The translations under genes were made by a program, and so were the position numbers. Source: an uncultured Corynebacterium sp. (lineage in GTDB: Bacteria > Actinomycetota > Actinomycetes > Mycobacteriales > Mycobacteriaceae). From it: a stretch of DNA of 64,000 nt. How positions within the stretch are numbered: the stretch's first letter is position 1; the number at the start of each line of letters is the position of its first letter. The stretch spans positions 1-64,000 of the forward strand of contig NZ_CAMIBP010000002.1 in assembly GCF_946223165.1 (NCBI RefSeq). The letters run 5' to 3'. The notes under the pieces are model-generated. The model had not been told where the DNA came from. It made no database searches and saw only the letters and a list, made by a program, of their open reading frames with translations. Below are positions 33,794-43,500 of the stretch, one piece after another.

Positions 33794-36443
33794 TCTTGTC
33801 GAGATCGGCAGCGGCGTCGATACCCCAGCGCCGTCGTTCCTCGGCCATGATCTGCTGGGAAATCTTCAGCTCAGACACGTCGGTGGCATCGTGAATCTGC
33901 GCGGCATCGGAGTCGCGCGCAAATTCATCGAAGACCTCCCGCTTCGACGCGGTGACCTCGAGCAGGCGCTCATCGACGGTGTTCTTGCCCACCACGCGGT
34001 GGACTTGAACCACCTGCGTCTGCCCCATGCGGTGTGCACGGGCGATGGCCTGATCCTCCAGGGAAGGCTTGACCTGCACCTCGGTGAGAATGACCACGGA
34101 CGAGCGTTGGATATTCAGGCCCACGCCACCCGCCGTGATTTGGGCCAGCAACACACGGCGCGGGTCCCCGCCGGCGGCATCGGCAGGCGTGCCGAGGGCA
34201 TCGACAAGCTGCTGACGCGTGGCGGCGGGGACATCGCCGGAGATGGTGCCCACGACGTCGCCCGCGAGTACTGTGCCGAGGACGTCGAGCACGCCGCGGA
34301 AATACGAGAAGATGAGAACGTTGCGGCCCTCTTCTTTGGCGTCGGCGACGATCTCCTTGATGCGCTCCAGCTTGGCTGATGCGGGGTTGTTAATGAGCGC
34401 GGCCCGACGCGCGGCCATCCAATTGCCGGACGCAATGGCGTCTTTGTAGGCCGCCTGATCCTCCGCGGTGAGCTCGACCCAGTCGAGGGTGTCCACCTTG
34501 CGCGGCAACTCATCGAGGACGTCGGCCTGGTTGCGGCGCAGATACATCGGCGCGATGGCCTTTTTGAACTCTTTGGCCGAGGTAATCTGCGACAGCTCCT
34601 GGGTTTTGTCCGGGTCCAAATATCCCATGAGCTTGGCAAACTCATCCAGGCGGTTTTCAATGGGAGTGCCCGTCATGAGCAACGCGTACTCGGCTCGTTC
34701 GATCTGGGCCACGACGGCCTGGGAGCGCTGCGCCGCGGGATTCTTCACCATGTGGGCCTCATCCACGATGACCACGGTGGGGGCCTCGAGTTCGAGGGCC
34801 TTAAGCGACTCGTAATTGGTGATGAGCACGCCACCGTCCTTGTTCCACCGCGCCGCCGTTGCCTGCTTGTCCTCGCCGTGCGCAACAGCCGTGGGCAGCG
34901 TGGTGAACTTCGCGGTCTCGCGCTGCCAGTTGATGAGCAGGGAGGCTGGGACCACCGCGAGGATGCGCGTCTTCTCCCCGTCCAGCGCCCGCTGCGCGGT
35001 GATGTGCGCGGCGGCGGACACGGCCTGGATGGTCTTTCCCAAACCCATCTCGTCGCCCAGCAGCATCTTCTTCTGCACGATGAGGAACTTCGCTCCGAAG
35101 GCCTGGTATCCACGGAGGTAGAGGTCCGTGAGCAGCGAGGTATCCAGACTCAGTGAACGGATGGCCTCGATAATGTCCTTATCGAGAAACTCGAGGCCGG
35201 CGTCGTTGTGGTCCGCGCCGAACAGGCGGGCAAGCAGGCTCTGATAGTGCGCGGGCCGCGCCAGGTAGTCGTGCCACGCTTGGGCGGCGACGTCGGGGCC
35301 CAGCTGGGGGATCGGCTGATCGGCCAGCTCAGCCGCCCACTGCAGGGACTCGACGACCTCGATGGCGTCCGGCGCCGACGTTGCCGCGAGGATGTACTGC
35401 GCCGAATCGAGCCCCAGCCCCGCAAACTCCTGCATGGACGCCCAACGCTCCGCATCCGGCGCGTCTGCGGCCAACGCCTGCTCATAGGCGCGAACGACGG
35501 CGGTAATCTGCGCCGCGGCGGGACTATAGTCCTCTCCGATCGTGATGTCCCGGATGTTGTGCGCCTCGTTGTATAGAGTCTGCGCGGCCCCCTTCATGCG
35601 TTGGGCGCTCTGCTCGCCGATGCCCTGCACCGCGGTCAGCGCCGCCACGTTCGCGCGGTACACATCCCCCACCGTCGTCAGCCCGTGGTCCGCCATCTGG
35701 GCGGGCAACGCAATCTTGTCCCGCGTGGCCTCCCGCAGCTTGTCGACGTCCATGGCGTCGATGAGCGCCAGCGCCCGCTGGGCGCGCAGCGGCTCGAAGA
35801 GCTCGCCGACGCGCCGGGCGTACCACCCATAGCGGTTGCGGGTGCCCTGGGAAATAAGTGCCGCATCGATAACGATACCCACGCCGCCCGGCTGTCCCAT
35901 GTGCGCCAGCACCTCCTGGGCCAGCGGGTCGCTGTTGCCCGCGACGAACAGCTCCGCGGCACTGCGCTGCTGCGGGTCCACCCAACGACTGGCCACATCG
36001 CGCAACACGTGAGTGTCCGGGGAGTTTTCGATGAGCGTGAGCAGCTCCGCTGCGGTATCACCGGCGGGCCAGGTTTTCTCCTTCGCGCCGAGGAAGCGGC
36101 GCACTCGGTTGGGTTGGAGCGGTTCCTGGGCCGCCGCCGTCGCCAGCGCCTGACGCAGCGGAGCCAGGTTCCGGCGGTACTCCATCAGCGCCGAGTCGAC
36201 GACATGGCGCATCTCGTCCACGCTGGCGTGGAACATCGACTCCACTGCTGCGGCGCCGGGCAGGCGAATATCTGCCGGAGCGGCGAGGGCGAGGGAGCGC
36301 CCCTGCCAGGCAACCTGCTGCACGCCGGCCACCTCGACGGCCGAAGTGATCTGCGAAAGCTGGCGCGAAACATCGGCCGCGCGCTGGCCCAGCTCAAAGA
36401 GACGAGCTCCGCGCTGCGTGAGCGAATCCATGAGGGTGCTCAT
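33732..36443 (-). CDS. SNF2-family DEAH helicase/ATPase with N-terminal HhH-like domain
   Basis: The 903-residue protein has an unusual N-terminal half (about 1-440) with a helix-hairpin-helix-like segment (about 258-286, ending AVQGIGEQSAQRMKG), then a SWI2/SNF2 ATPase core with GDEMGLGKT (463-471), the DEAH box (561-564), LLMTGTPIENRLDE and motif VI in DQAIARAHRMGQT. The C-terminus ends in a Ser/Thr/Gly-rich tail that overlaps the convergent gene by 62 bp. ATG 36443 overlaps the stop of a 93-residue gene as ATGA. The role is unknown; remodelling of protein-nucleic acid complexes or phage defence are possible. Confidence 0.85.
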   Translation of the reverse strand: MSTLMDSLTQRGARLFELGQRAADVSRQLSQITSAVEVAGVQQVAWQGRSLALAAPADIRLPGAAAVESMFHASVDEMRHVVDSALMEYRRNLAPLRQALATAAAQEPLQPNRVRRFLGAKEKTWPAGDTAAELLTLIENSPDTHVLRDVASRWVDPQQRSAAELFVAGNSDPLAQEVLAHMGQPGGVGIVIDAALISQGTRNRYGWYARRVGELFEPLRAQRALALIDAMDVDKLREATRDKIALPAQMADHGLTTVGDVYRANVAALTAVQGIGEQSAQRMKGAAQTLYNEAHNIRDITIGEDYSPAAAQITAVVRAYEQALAADAPDAERWASMQEFAGLGLDSAQYILAATSAPDAIEVVESLQWAAELADQPIPQLGPDVAAQAWHDYLARPAHYQSLLARLFGADHNDAGLEFLDKDIIEAIRSLSLDTSLLTDLYLRGYQAFGAKFLIVQKKMLLGDEMGLGKTIQAVSAAAHITAQRALDGEKTRILAVVPASLLINWQRETAKFTTLPTAVAHGEDKQATAARWNKDGGVLITNYESLKALELEAPTVVIVDEAHMVKNPAAQRSQAVVAQIERAEYALLMTGTPIENRLDEFAKLMGYLDPDKTQELSQITSAKEFKKAIAPMYLRRNQADVLDELPRKVDTLDWVELTAEDQAAYKDAIASGNWMAARRAALINNPASAKLERIKEIVADAKEEGRNVLIFSYFRGVLDVLGTVLAGDVVGTISGDVPAATRQQLVDALGTPADAAGGDPRRVLLAQITAGGVGLNIQRSSVVILTEVQVKPSLEDQAIARAHRMGQTQVVQVHRVVGKNTVDERLLEVTASKREVFDEFARDSDAAQIHDATDVSELKISQQIMAEERRRWGIDAAADLDKTSAASPTTDHTGGHSPSASS

Positions 36444-36721
36444 CGCGCTCCCTCTGCTCCCTGCGGAAATACAGCCGCCCACCCCTGGCCCCGCACGATG
36501 CCCCGCACCAGGCTGACGCCCGCCGCGAATGCGACGCGCGCGGCCGTCAGCTCTTCCCCACGCAGGGAGCCCGATGCGATGGCATCGCGAATAACGAGGA
36601 GCTCTTCCCGCCCATCGACGAACTGCGTATCGAAGTCCGCGACGCACACGGCGGACGGGGGCACCGCGGCCGCAAGAAGGCGGCAGCGCGGAGAGGTTAA
36701 CGGCGTAGTACACGCAGGCAT
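36440..36721 (-). CDS. Hypothetical protein, 93 residues, coupled to the SNF2 gene
   Basis: The protein has a Cys-containing N-terminus (MPACTTPLTS), a VCVADFDTQFVDGREELLVIRD segment and a small Ala/Gly/Val-rich C-terminal half. No family is recognised. AAGGATGGG precedes ATG 36721, and the stop overlaps the SNF2 start as ATGA, so it is probably co-translated. TAGGCT (36791-36796, minus) is a candidate -10 for both genes. Confidence 0.65.
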   Translation of the reverse strand: MPACTTPLTSPRCRLLAAAVPPSAVCVADFDTQFVDGREELLVIRDAIASGSLRGEELTAARVAFAAGVSLVRGIVRGQGWAAVFPQGAEGAR

Positions 36722-36839
36722 GGCCCATCCTTGAGAAAAGACGAAGAGAACAGGGCGCCGGGCTCACCGCAGCGGCGTACCATTGCCCCTAGCCTATCGC
36801 CCCCATAAGCACTCCGCCTAGCCGCCGCTGACAACGCAC

Positions 36840-36877
36840 AACCCGCCCCGTCGCACCAGAGCGCGACGGGGCGGGTT
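36840..36877. terminator. Terminator downstream of ahpD
   Basis: A perfect 15-bp inverted repeat (AACCCGCCCCGTCGC, 36840-36854, with 36863-36877) forms a strong stem with an 8-nt loop. T-richness after it on the minus strand is weak. It separates ahpD from the SNF2 operon that starts at 36721. Confidence 0.7.
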
Positions 36878-36917
36878 GCACATCGAAGCCGCACCCGGGG
36901 GTGCAGAAAGCCCTAGT

Positions 36918-37442
36918 TTAGCGGGCTGCCTCAATCTGGACGGTTTGGGCGACAGCCTGGACGACGGCGGCAATCTTGACGCCCTCCCAGATCTGCTCCT
37001 TGGTCAGGCCCTCCCCCTGCAGGGTGGCAGCGTGGGCACCGAGGCAGTGCTCGCAGCCATTGATGGCGGAGACGACGGTGTTCCACAGCTCAAAGTTGGC
37101 CTTCTCCACGCCCGGCTTGGAAATGATGTTCATACGCAGGCCAAACTTCACCTGCGCGTAGTCATCACCCAGCCAGCCCTTGGCGCGGTAGGCAACGTTG
37201 TTCATCGCCATAACGGTGGCGGCGCCGAGGGCAGCCTCAACGGCCTCAGCGGACAGGTGCTCCTTGGCCTCCTCAATAATCTCGGAGAGGACGGTGTCGT
37301 TGCGGGTGGCGGCGGCAGCAGCAAGCAGGGAGCCCCACAGCTGCTCCTCGTTGAGCTCGGTGGAACGGACGAGGGTGCCGAGGTTGAGCTTCTGATCCTT
37401 GGCGTACTCCGGCAGGGAATTCTTCAGATTTTCAATAGACAT
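36918..37442 (-). CDS. ahpD: Alkylhydroperoxidase AhpD
   Basis: The 174-residue AhpD reduces AhpC and has weak peroxidase activity. Catalytic residues keep the mycobacterial numbering: Glu118, Cys130, His132, Cys133 and His137 in NGCEHCLGAH. AAAGGAG lies 6 nt before ATG 37442. It follows ahpC on the same strand after a 97-bp gap with a hairpin, so it is expressed with ahpC, probably with partial termination. Confidence 0.95.
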   Translation of the reverse strand: MSIENLKNSLPEYAKDQKLNLGTLVRSTELNEEQLWGSLLAAAAATRNDTVLSEIIEEAKEHLSAEAVEAALGAATVMAMNNVAYRAKGWLGDDYAQVKFGLRMNIISKPGVEKANFELWNTVVSAINGCEHCLGAHAATLQGEGLTKEQIWEGVKIAAVVQAVAQTVQIEAAR

Positions 37443-37489
37443 AGCTTGTCTCCTTTGTGAGTTTTAATAGGTGTTTTTCAGACGGGCTT

Positions 37490-37526
37490 AAAAGGGGGCC
37501 CCGCCGTTATCTCTAGCGACGGGGCT
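37490..37526 (-). terminator. Attenuating hairpin between ahpC and ahpD
   Basis: On the minus strand GCCCCGTCG pairs with CGGCGGGGC (one mismatch), then CCCCCTTTTA follows. It sits 14 nt after the ahpC stop and may reduce read-through into ahpD. Confidence 0.5.
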
Positions 37527-37539
37527 ACATCACTGCTCT

Positions 37540-38133
37540 TTAGAGAGCGGACTGAACGACGTCCAGCTTGTTGATGTTCTTGGTCGGGTCATTAGCCTGC
37601 CAGTTGCATGCGCAGACCTCTTCGGACTGCAGAGCGTCGAGGACACGCAGGACCTCGTCCACGTTACGGCCGACAGCGTCCGGAGTCACGGACACGAACT
37701 GGATGATGCCGTCCGGGTCGATGATGAAGGTTGCGCGGTCAGCAACGCCGGCGGCGTTTTCAACCCCCAAGGCACGGATGAGGTCGTGGCGGACGTCAGC
37801 GAACATCGGGAACGGAACTTCCTTCAGGTCCGGGTGGGTTGCGCGCCAGTTGAAGTGAGCGAACTCGTTATCGGTGGAGCCACCGAGCACCTGGGTGTCG
37901 CGGTCCTCAAACTCCTCATTGAGCTTGCCGAAGGCGGCAATCTCGGTCGGGCAAACGAAGGTGAAGTCCTTCGGGTAGAAGAAGACAATCTTCCACTTGC
38001 CTTCGTACTTATCCAGGGAGACCTGCTCGAAGTAATCCTCCGGAGCCTGAGCGTTAACGTCGTGCAGGTCACCGCCCTTGAGGGCGGTCAGGTCGAACTC
38101 CGGGAACTTCTCTCCAACGGTCAAGATAGGCAT
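37540..38133 (-). CDS. ahpC: Alkyl hydroperoxide reductase AhpC (peroxiredoxin)
   Basis: The 197-residue 2-Cys peroxiredoxin reduces hydrogen peroxide, alkyl peroxides and peroxynitrite. The peroxidatic Cys61 is in DFTFVCPTE, and Cys174 and Cys176 are in EEVCACNW, as in M. tuberculosis. GAGGAGA precedes ATG 38133. It faces oxyR, from which it is separated by a promoter with a nearly ideal -35/-10 pair. AhpD downstream is its electron donor. Confidence 0.97.
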   Translation of the reverse strand: MPILTVGEKFPEFDLTALKGGDLHDVNAQAPEDYFEQVSLDKYEGKWKIVFFYPKDFTFVCPTEIAAFGKLNEEFEDRDTQVLGGSTDNEFAHFNWRATHPDLKEVPFPMFADVRHDLIRALGVENAAGVADRATFIIDPDGIIQFVSVTPDAVGRNVDEVLRVLDALQSEEVCACNWQANDPTKNINKLDVVQSAL

Positions 38134-38314
38134 GAATGATTCTCCTCAAGAATGAAAAGGGATGTGGGTGTCTTTTCGGGCCGTGAGCTCCACACCACCT
38201 CCAGGGCTACCGCGTGAGCGACGATTCTTTCAGTCCATCCCGAGACGAACATCACTGAACCCTCGCGAACTGCGACGAGCTGGGGTTTCGTAAACCTCGT
38301 GGCCAACACAATCC

Positions 38315-38343
38315 ATTATGCCAATAAAACTCGTTCCCGTCAA
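38315..38343 (-). promoter_or_regulatory. ahpC promoter
   Basis: On the minus strand TTGACG (38338-38343) and CATAAT (38315-38320) are separated by exactly 17 nt. Transcription would begin near 38307, leaving a 5' leader of about 175 nt before the ahpC ATG. Confidence 0.75.
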
Positions 38344-38358
38344 TAGATAACCCTATCG
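38342..38358. promoter_or_regulatory. Candidate OxyR binding site
   Basis: A GATAACCCTATC palindrome within ATAG-N6-CTAT overlaps the ahpC -35 and lies just upstream of the oxyR -10 (TAAAGT, 38367-38372). This fits a LysR-type site that controls both divergent genes. Confidence 0.5.
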
Positions 38359-38379
38359 AGAGGTGTTAAAGTTATAGGC

Positions 38380-39330
38380 ATGCACAATAAAGAGTACCGC
38401 CCCACGCTCGCACAGTTGCGCACGTTCGTTACCATCGCAGAAAACAAGCATTTCGGCACCGCCGCAACGAAGCTCCAGATCTCGCAGCCTTCACTCTCCC
38501 AGGCGCTTGTAGCGCTTGAGCAGGGCCTGAACGTTCAACTCATCGAGCGCTCCACCCGCAAGGTGATTGTCACCGCCGCCGGCGAGGCACTGCTCCCTTA
38601 CGCCAAAGCCACGCTTGAGGCTGCCGATGCCTTCTTGGCCCACGCCCGCGGCGCCAACGGGACGCTCGCTGGCCCGCTCACCATCGGCATCATCCCCACC
38701 GTTGCGCCGTATATCCTCCCCGCCCTACTCACGTCTATCCAGGATCAGTTCCCGAAACTCGAGCCGCGGATCGTCGAAGAGCAGACGGCATCGCTCCTCC
38801 AGAAGCTGCGCGATGGCCAGCTCGACGTCGCCATCATGGCGACTCCTTCAGAGGCTACCGGCATGATTGATGTCCCCCTTTACACGGAACACTTCCGCGT
38901 CGTGACCAACAAGGACCACCCCCTCGCCGGCCGCACTGATCTGCAGCTGACCGACCTCGACACCCTCGGCCTCCTTCTCCTCGATGACGGCCACTGCCTG
39001 CGCGATCAGATCCTGGACCTGTGCCGGTCCGCCCACGTCAACCCGAGCGAGGCCACCAATTCCGTCACCCGCGCCTCCTCGCTGACCACGATCATGCAGC
39101 TCGTTATCGGCGGCCTCGGCGCCACGCTCATCCCCGAGTCCGCCTTGGCCACCGAATGCCACAGCCCCGACGTGGTCATCGGTTCCTTCGCCCCCGACGT
39201 CGTGGCTGAGCGCCACATCGGATTGATCTACCGCTCGTCCGCCGACCGCGCCGCGGAGTTCCGCCAGTTCGGAGTCCTCGTCACCGCGGCGTTCGAGCAG
39301 GCCCTCAAGCGCTCGGAAAAGTCGCTCTAA
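38380..39330 (+). CDS. oxyR: Peroxide-sensing LysR-type regulator OxyR
   Basis: The 316-residue protein has an N-terminal winged HTH (about 8-66) and a periplasmic-binding-like sensor domain. The redox cysteines are Cys206 and Cys215 (DDGHCLRDQILDLC), the same positions as in C. glutamicum OxyR. In C. glutamicum OxyR represses catalase and related genes in the absence of peroxide. ATG 38380 has TAAAGT 7 nt upstream, so the mRNA is probably leaderless. It faces ahpC across the shared control region. Confidence 0.95.
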   Translation: MHNKEYRPTLAQLRTFVTIAENKHFGTAATKLQISQPSLSQALVALEQGLNVQLIERSTRKVIVTAAGEALLPYAKATLEAADAFLAHARGANGTLAGPLTIGIIPTVAPYILPALLTSIQDQFPKLEPRIVEEQTASLLQKLRDGQLDVAIMATPSEATGMIDVPLYTEHFRVVTNKDHPLAGRTDLQLTDLDTLGLLLLDDGHCLRDQILDLCRSAHVNPSEATNSVTRASSLTTIMQLVIGGLGATLIPESALATECHSPDVVIGSFAPDVVAERHIGLIYRSSADRAAEFRQFGVLVTAAFEQALKRSEKSL

Positions 39331-39383
39331 AGCCCCCCTAAGCCCCCTCTTACGAGCGGTGCGGCACACGGCTCACGCAGCGA

Positions 39384-40433
39384 TTAGCGCTGCCGGGTCA
39401 CCGGCACCGGACCGCCCACCGCCTGGCGGTAGACATGCGTCGTCGACAACAGGGCGGCGGGGGCCAGCACGATGACGCCAATACCGATGGTGATGACGGT
39501 ACCGAAACTGACAATAATGCCGATGAGAAGGACAAATCCCAGCAGCGGCACGTAGTTCTTTGCACCAATACGAACGGACTCCGCAAAGGAGTCCACAAAA
39601 CCCGTGCGGCGGTCCACCGGCAGCGTTGTGATGAACATAAAGAGCGGGTAGACCAGAAGATAGACCACGCCGATGATGGCCATTGCGCCGATCACGGCCC
39701 CCAGGAGGCTGAGAATTTCGGACTCGGTCATGGAATCCGGATCGGCCAGCTGCGCGATGGTGTCATCGCTCAACGCCGACTGTGCAAGAAGGTAGAACGC
39801 GCCGCCAAAGACGATGATGCTCAGGATCGAGTACGTGACCGACACCGCCAGCGCCATACCCCACGGCACATCCTTGCCCACGTGGCGCCACCCCGTAGCA
39901 GGAACGTCGACTTGGTACAGGGCAAGGCGCGTCATGAGCGGTCCGATAACGATACCGATGAACCAGGACAACACGTTGAGTAGCACGTTGTTGCCCTCGG
40001 ACATCCAGGCCAAGACGCCACCGATGATGACGTAGACGAGCATGCCCACGATCCACAGCCCGGCATTCTTGAAGGTCATCTTGAACCCCCAAGAGATGGC
40101 GTCCATGACATGAATCTTGCCGTCGCTCGGCGCCGTAGCGGCGCCGGTTCCATACAGCGGCTCGTGTGCCATGCCCGCGTAGCCCGGCCGGCCCTGTCCT
40201 TGGTTCTGTGCGCCCACTCCGTAGGAGTCATATCCACCATATCCGCTTTTGCCGAATCCCGGCTGATCCTCCGGGTGGCTCGTCGCGCCGAACTGGGGAA
40301 AGTTGCCGTTGGAGGAACCGTTCCCGTTGCTGTTAGCTCCGAAACCGCCGGGGTTTCCAGAGTTTCCAGAGTTTGCGGGATCTCCGGAGTTTCCGGAGTT
40401 TCCGGTGCCATTCGGGTCAAAGGGATTACTCAT
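39384..40433 (-). CDS. Integral membrane protein with Gly/Asn-rich N-terminus
   Basis: The 349-residue protein has a low-complexity N-terminus (about 1-90) of NSGNSGxP-type repeats, then about six hydrophobic segments in the last two thirds. It resembles DUF975-like or glycerophosphodiester-phosphodiesterase-associated membrane proteins, but no firm family is assigned. ATG 40433 (MSNPFDPNG) is chosen over an upstream in-frame ATG with no coding character. It is convergent with oxyR and divergent from hrpA. Confidence 0.75.
   Translation of the reverse strand: MSNPFDPNGTGNSGNSGDPANSGNSGNPGGFGANSNGNGSSNGNFPQFGATSHPEDQPGFGKSGYGGYDSYGVGAQNQGQGRPGYAGMAHEPLYGTGAATAPSDGKIHVMDAISWGFKMTFKNAGLWIVGMLVYVIIGGVLAWMSEGNNVLLNVLSWFIGIVIGPLMTRLALYQVDVPATGWRHVGKDVPWGMALAVSVTYSILSIIVFGGAFYLLAQSALSDDTIAQLADPDSMTESEILSLLGAVIGAMAIIGVVYLLVYPLFMFITTLPVDRRTGFVDSFAESVRIGAKNYVPLLGFVLLIGIIVSFGTVITIGIGVIVLAPAALLSTTHVYRQAVGGPVPVTRQR
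40354..40405. repeat. 9-bp repeats in the membrane-protein gene
   Basis: TTTCCAGAG-like and TTTCCGGAG-like 9-mers recur in tandem, in frame, and encode the NSG repeats at the N-terminus of the protein. Length variation between strains by slippage is likely. Confidence 0.7.
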
Positions 40434-40591
40434 GATGGATACTTTTGTGTTCCTTCCGTGGCCGCTCGTCCCTGTCACCCAACCGGGCGGGCAACGGCAC
40501 ACACGTCTTGTTGGTAAGCGTTCCCAAATAATAGCAGGCAGCGCACGACTAGGTCTGCTCTTCTGAGCACGGGTAAGCTTCTATCCCAGCT

Positions 40592-43500
40592 ATGTCTGAT
40601 TCTTTTTCCGCCCCCGCCCCCAGTCGGAACGCGCTCTACGCAGCGCTCGACGGCGTGTCGCTTGCCGATGCCCGCCTCTTCCGCCGCCGCCTCCGCAAGG
40701 CCACCTCGGAGGGCGCCCGCCGCGCCATCGCCGGCGACATTGCCAAGGCCAGCGACCGCGTCGCGCTTATCGATGCCGCCGTGCCGACGATCTCCTACCC
40801 CGAGGCACTGCCCGTGTCGGCGCGCAAAGACGACATCGCGGACGCAATCCGCGATCATCAGGTGGTCATCATCGCCGGCGAAACCGGCTCGGGCAAGACC
40901 ACCCAGATCCCCAAGATCTGTCTCGACCTCGGCCGCGGCCGCCGCGGCCTCATCGGACATACCCAGCCGCGCCGCCTCGCCGCCCGCACAGTGGCCGAGC
41001 GCATTGCGGTCGAGCTGGGCCAGTGCATCGGCGAGTCCGTGGGCTACGCCATCCGTTTCGACGACCGCGTTTCCGACACCACGGCCGTCAAGCTCATGAC
41101 GGACGGCATCTTGCTGGCCGAGATGCAGCGCGATCGCTTCCTCAACGCCTACGACACGATCATCATCGACGAGGCCCACGAACGCTCCCTCAACATCGAC
41201 TTCCTGCTCGGCTACCTCAAGCGCCTGCTGCCCCAGCGCCCCGATCTCAAGGTCATCATCACCTCCGCCACCATCGACCCCGAGCGCTTTGCCAAGCACT
41301 TCGCCGACGTTTCCACCGGCGAGCCTGCCCCCATCATCGAGGTCTCCGGGCGCACCTACCCGGTGGAGATCCGCTACCGTCCGCTCGAATTCGAGGCCGG
41401 CGGCAAGATCGTCGACCAAGACCCGCTCGACGGCCTGTGCGAGGCCATCGAGGAGCTCATGGCCGAGGGCGAGGGCGACATCTTGTGCTTCTTCCCCGGC
41501 GAACGCGACATCCGCGACGCCATGGAGGCCATCGACGGCCGCAAGTGGCGCGGAGTCGAGGTCACCCCGCTCTTCGGCCGCCTGTCCAACGAGGAACAAC
41601 ACCGCGTCTTCTCCTCCCACCGCGGGCGCCGCATCGTGCTGTCCACCAACATCGCGGAAACCTCCCTGACCGTGCCCGGCATTCGCTACGTCGTCGACAC
41701 CGGCACCGCGCGTATTTCGCGTTATTCAACGCGCACCAAGGTCCAGCGCCTTCCCATTGAGCCCATCTCCCAAGCGTCGGCTAACCAGCGCTCTGGCCGC
41801 TGTGGCCGTGTGGCCGACGGCATCGCCATCCGCCTCTACAGCGAGGATGACTTCAACTCCCGCCCCGAGTTCACCGACCCGGAAATCTTGCGCACCAACC
41901 TCGCCAGCGTCATCCTCCAGATGATCTCCCTGCGCCTGGGTGACATTTCCGAGTTCCCCTTCGTGCAGCCACCGGACCCCAAGGCCGTGCGCGACGGCCT
42001 GCTTCTCCTGCGCGAGCTGGGAGCGCTGGCTCCCCAGGGCCAGGAAAAGGATGGCCTTCCCGTGCTCACAGCGACGGGCTGCGATCTGGCCCGCATCCCC
42101 GTGGACCCACGCATGGCACGCATGCTCGTCGAGGGAAATACCGCGGGCTGCCTCGACGACGTCATCGTCATCGTCTCCGCCATGACCATTCAGGACGTGC
42201 GCGAACGCCCGCTCGAGTTTCAGGCCCAAGCCGACCAGGCCCACGCACGCTTCAAGGACAAGACCTCGGACTTTTTGTCCATGCTCAAGCTCTGGGATTA
42301 CATCCAGGACACTCGCGACGAGGTCAGCGGAAACGCCTTCCGTAAGCGCATGAAGAGCGAGTACCTCCACTACATGCGCATCCGCGAGTGGTTCGACCTC
42401 GTGCGCCAGATCCGCGACGTCACCCGGCAGCTCGGCTGGTCTTCTCGAAGCGACGTTGCCAACGACCGCAACCCCGACGCCATCCACCTCGCGCTGCTTT
42501 CAGGTCTGCTGTCCAACATCGGCGCGCGCGATGGCAATTCCAAGGAGTTCATCGGCGCCCGCAATACCCGCTTCCTGGTGTTCCCAGGCTCCGCGCTGGC
42601 CAAGAAGCCGCCGGAGTTCCTCATGGCTGCCGAGCTGGTGGAGACCTCACGCCTGTGGGCCCGCGACGTGGCCGCCATCGATCCTGCCTGGGTGGAGAAG
42701 CTGGGCGCCAATCTGCTCAAGCACTCCTATTCAGAGCCGACGTGGTCCCGCAAGCGCGGCGCAGCCATGGCGCACCAGCGCTCCACGCTCTATGGTGTCA
42801 CCATCGTCGCCGACCGCCTCGTGCCGTACCACCGCGTCGCCCCCGAAGCTGCCCGCGACATGTTCATCCGCCAGGCACTCATCGCCGGCGAATGGAACGC
42901 CCACCACGCGTTCCTCAAGCACAATGCGGCGGCTCTGGAGGATGCCGCCGGAGTGGAAGACAAGGCGCGCCGCCGCGGCCTCGTGGCCGACGACGACACG
43001 CTGTTCAACTTCTACGATCAGCGCATCCCGGCCACCGTGACCACCGGCCGCCACTTCGACTCCTGGTGGAAGAAGGAACGCCCTAAGCACCCGGACCTGC
43101 TCGACTTTGATCCCGCCAAGCTGCTTGACGACGGTCACGACGTCACCGAAGAAGCGTTCCCCGACCGGTGGCTCAAGGGCACCATCGACTACGACCTCGA
43201 GTATCACTTTGAGCCGGGCACGCCCATGGATGGCGTCTCGATCCTTGTACCCGTCCCCCTGCTCGCGGGCCTCGATACCGACGGCTTCGACTGGCTGGTC
43301 CCCGGCCTACGCTTGGAGCTTGTCACCGAGCTCATCCGCACCCTGCCCAAGGCCATCCGCCGCACCGTCGTGCCCGCTCCTGACTTCGCCGAGCGCGCCC
43401 TACCGCGCCTTATCCCCTACGAGTCCTCGCTGACGCAACAGTTGGCCGATGTATTGCGCGAGCTCGGCGGCCAGGGCATCGATGCCACGGACTTCCGCCC

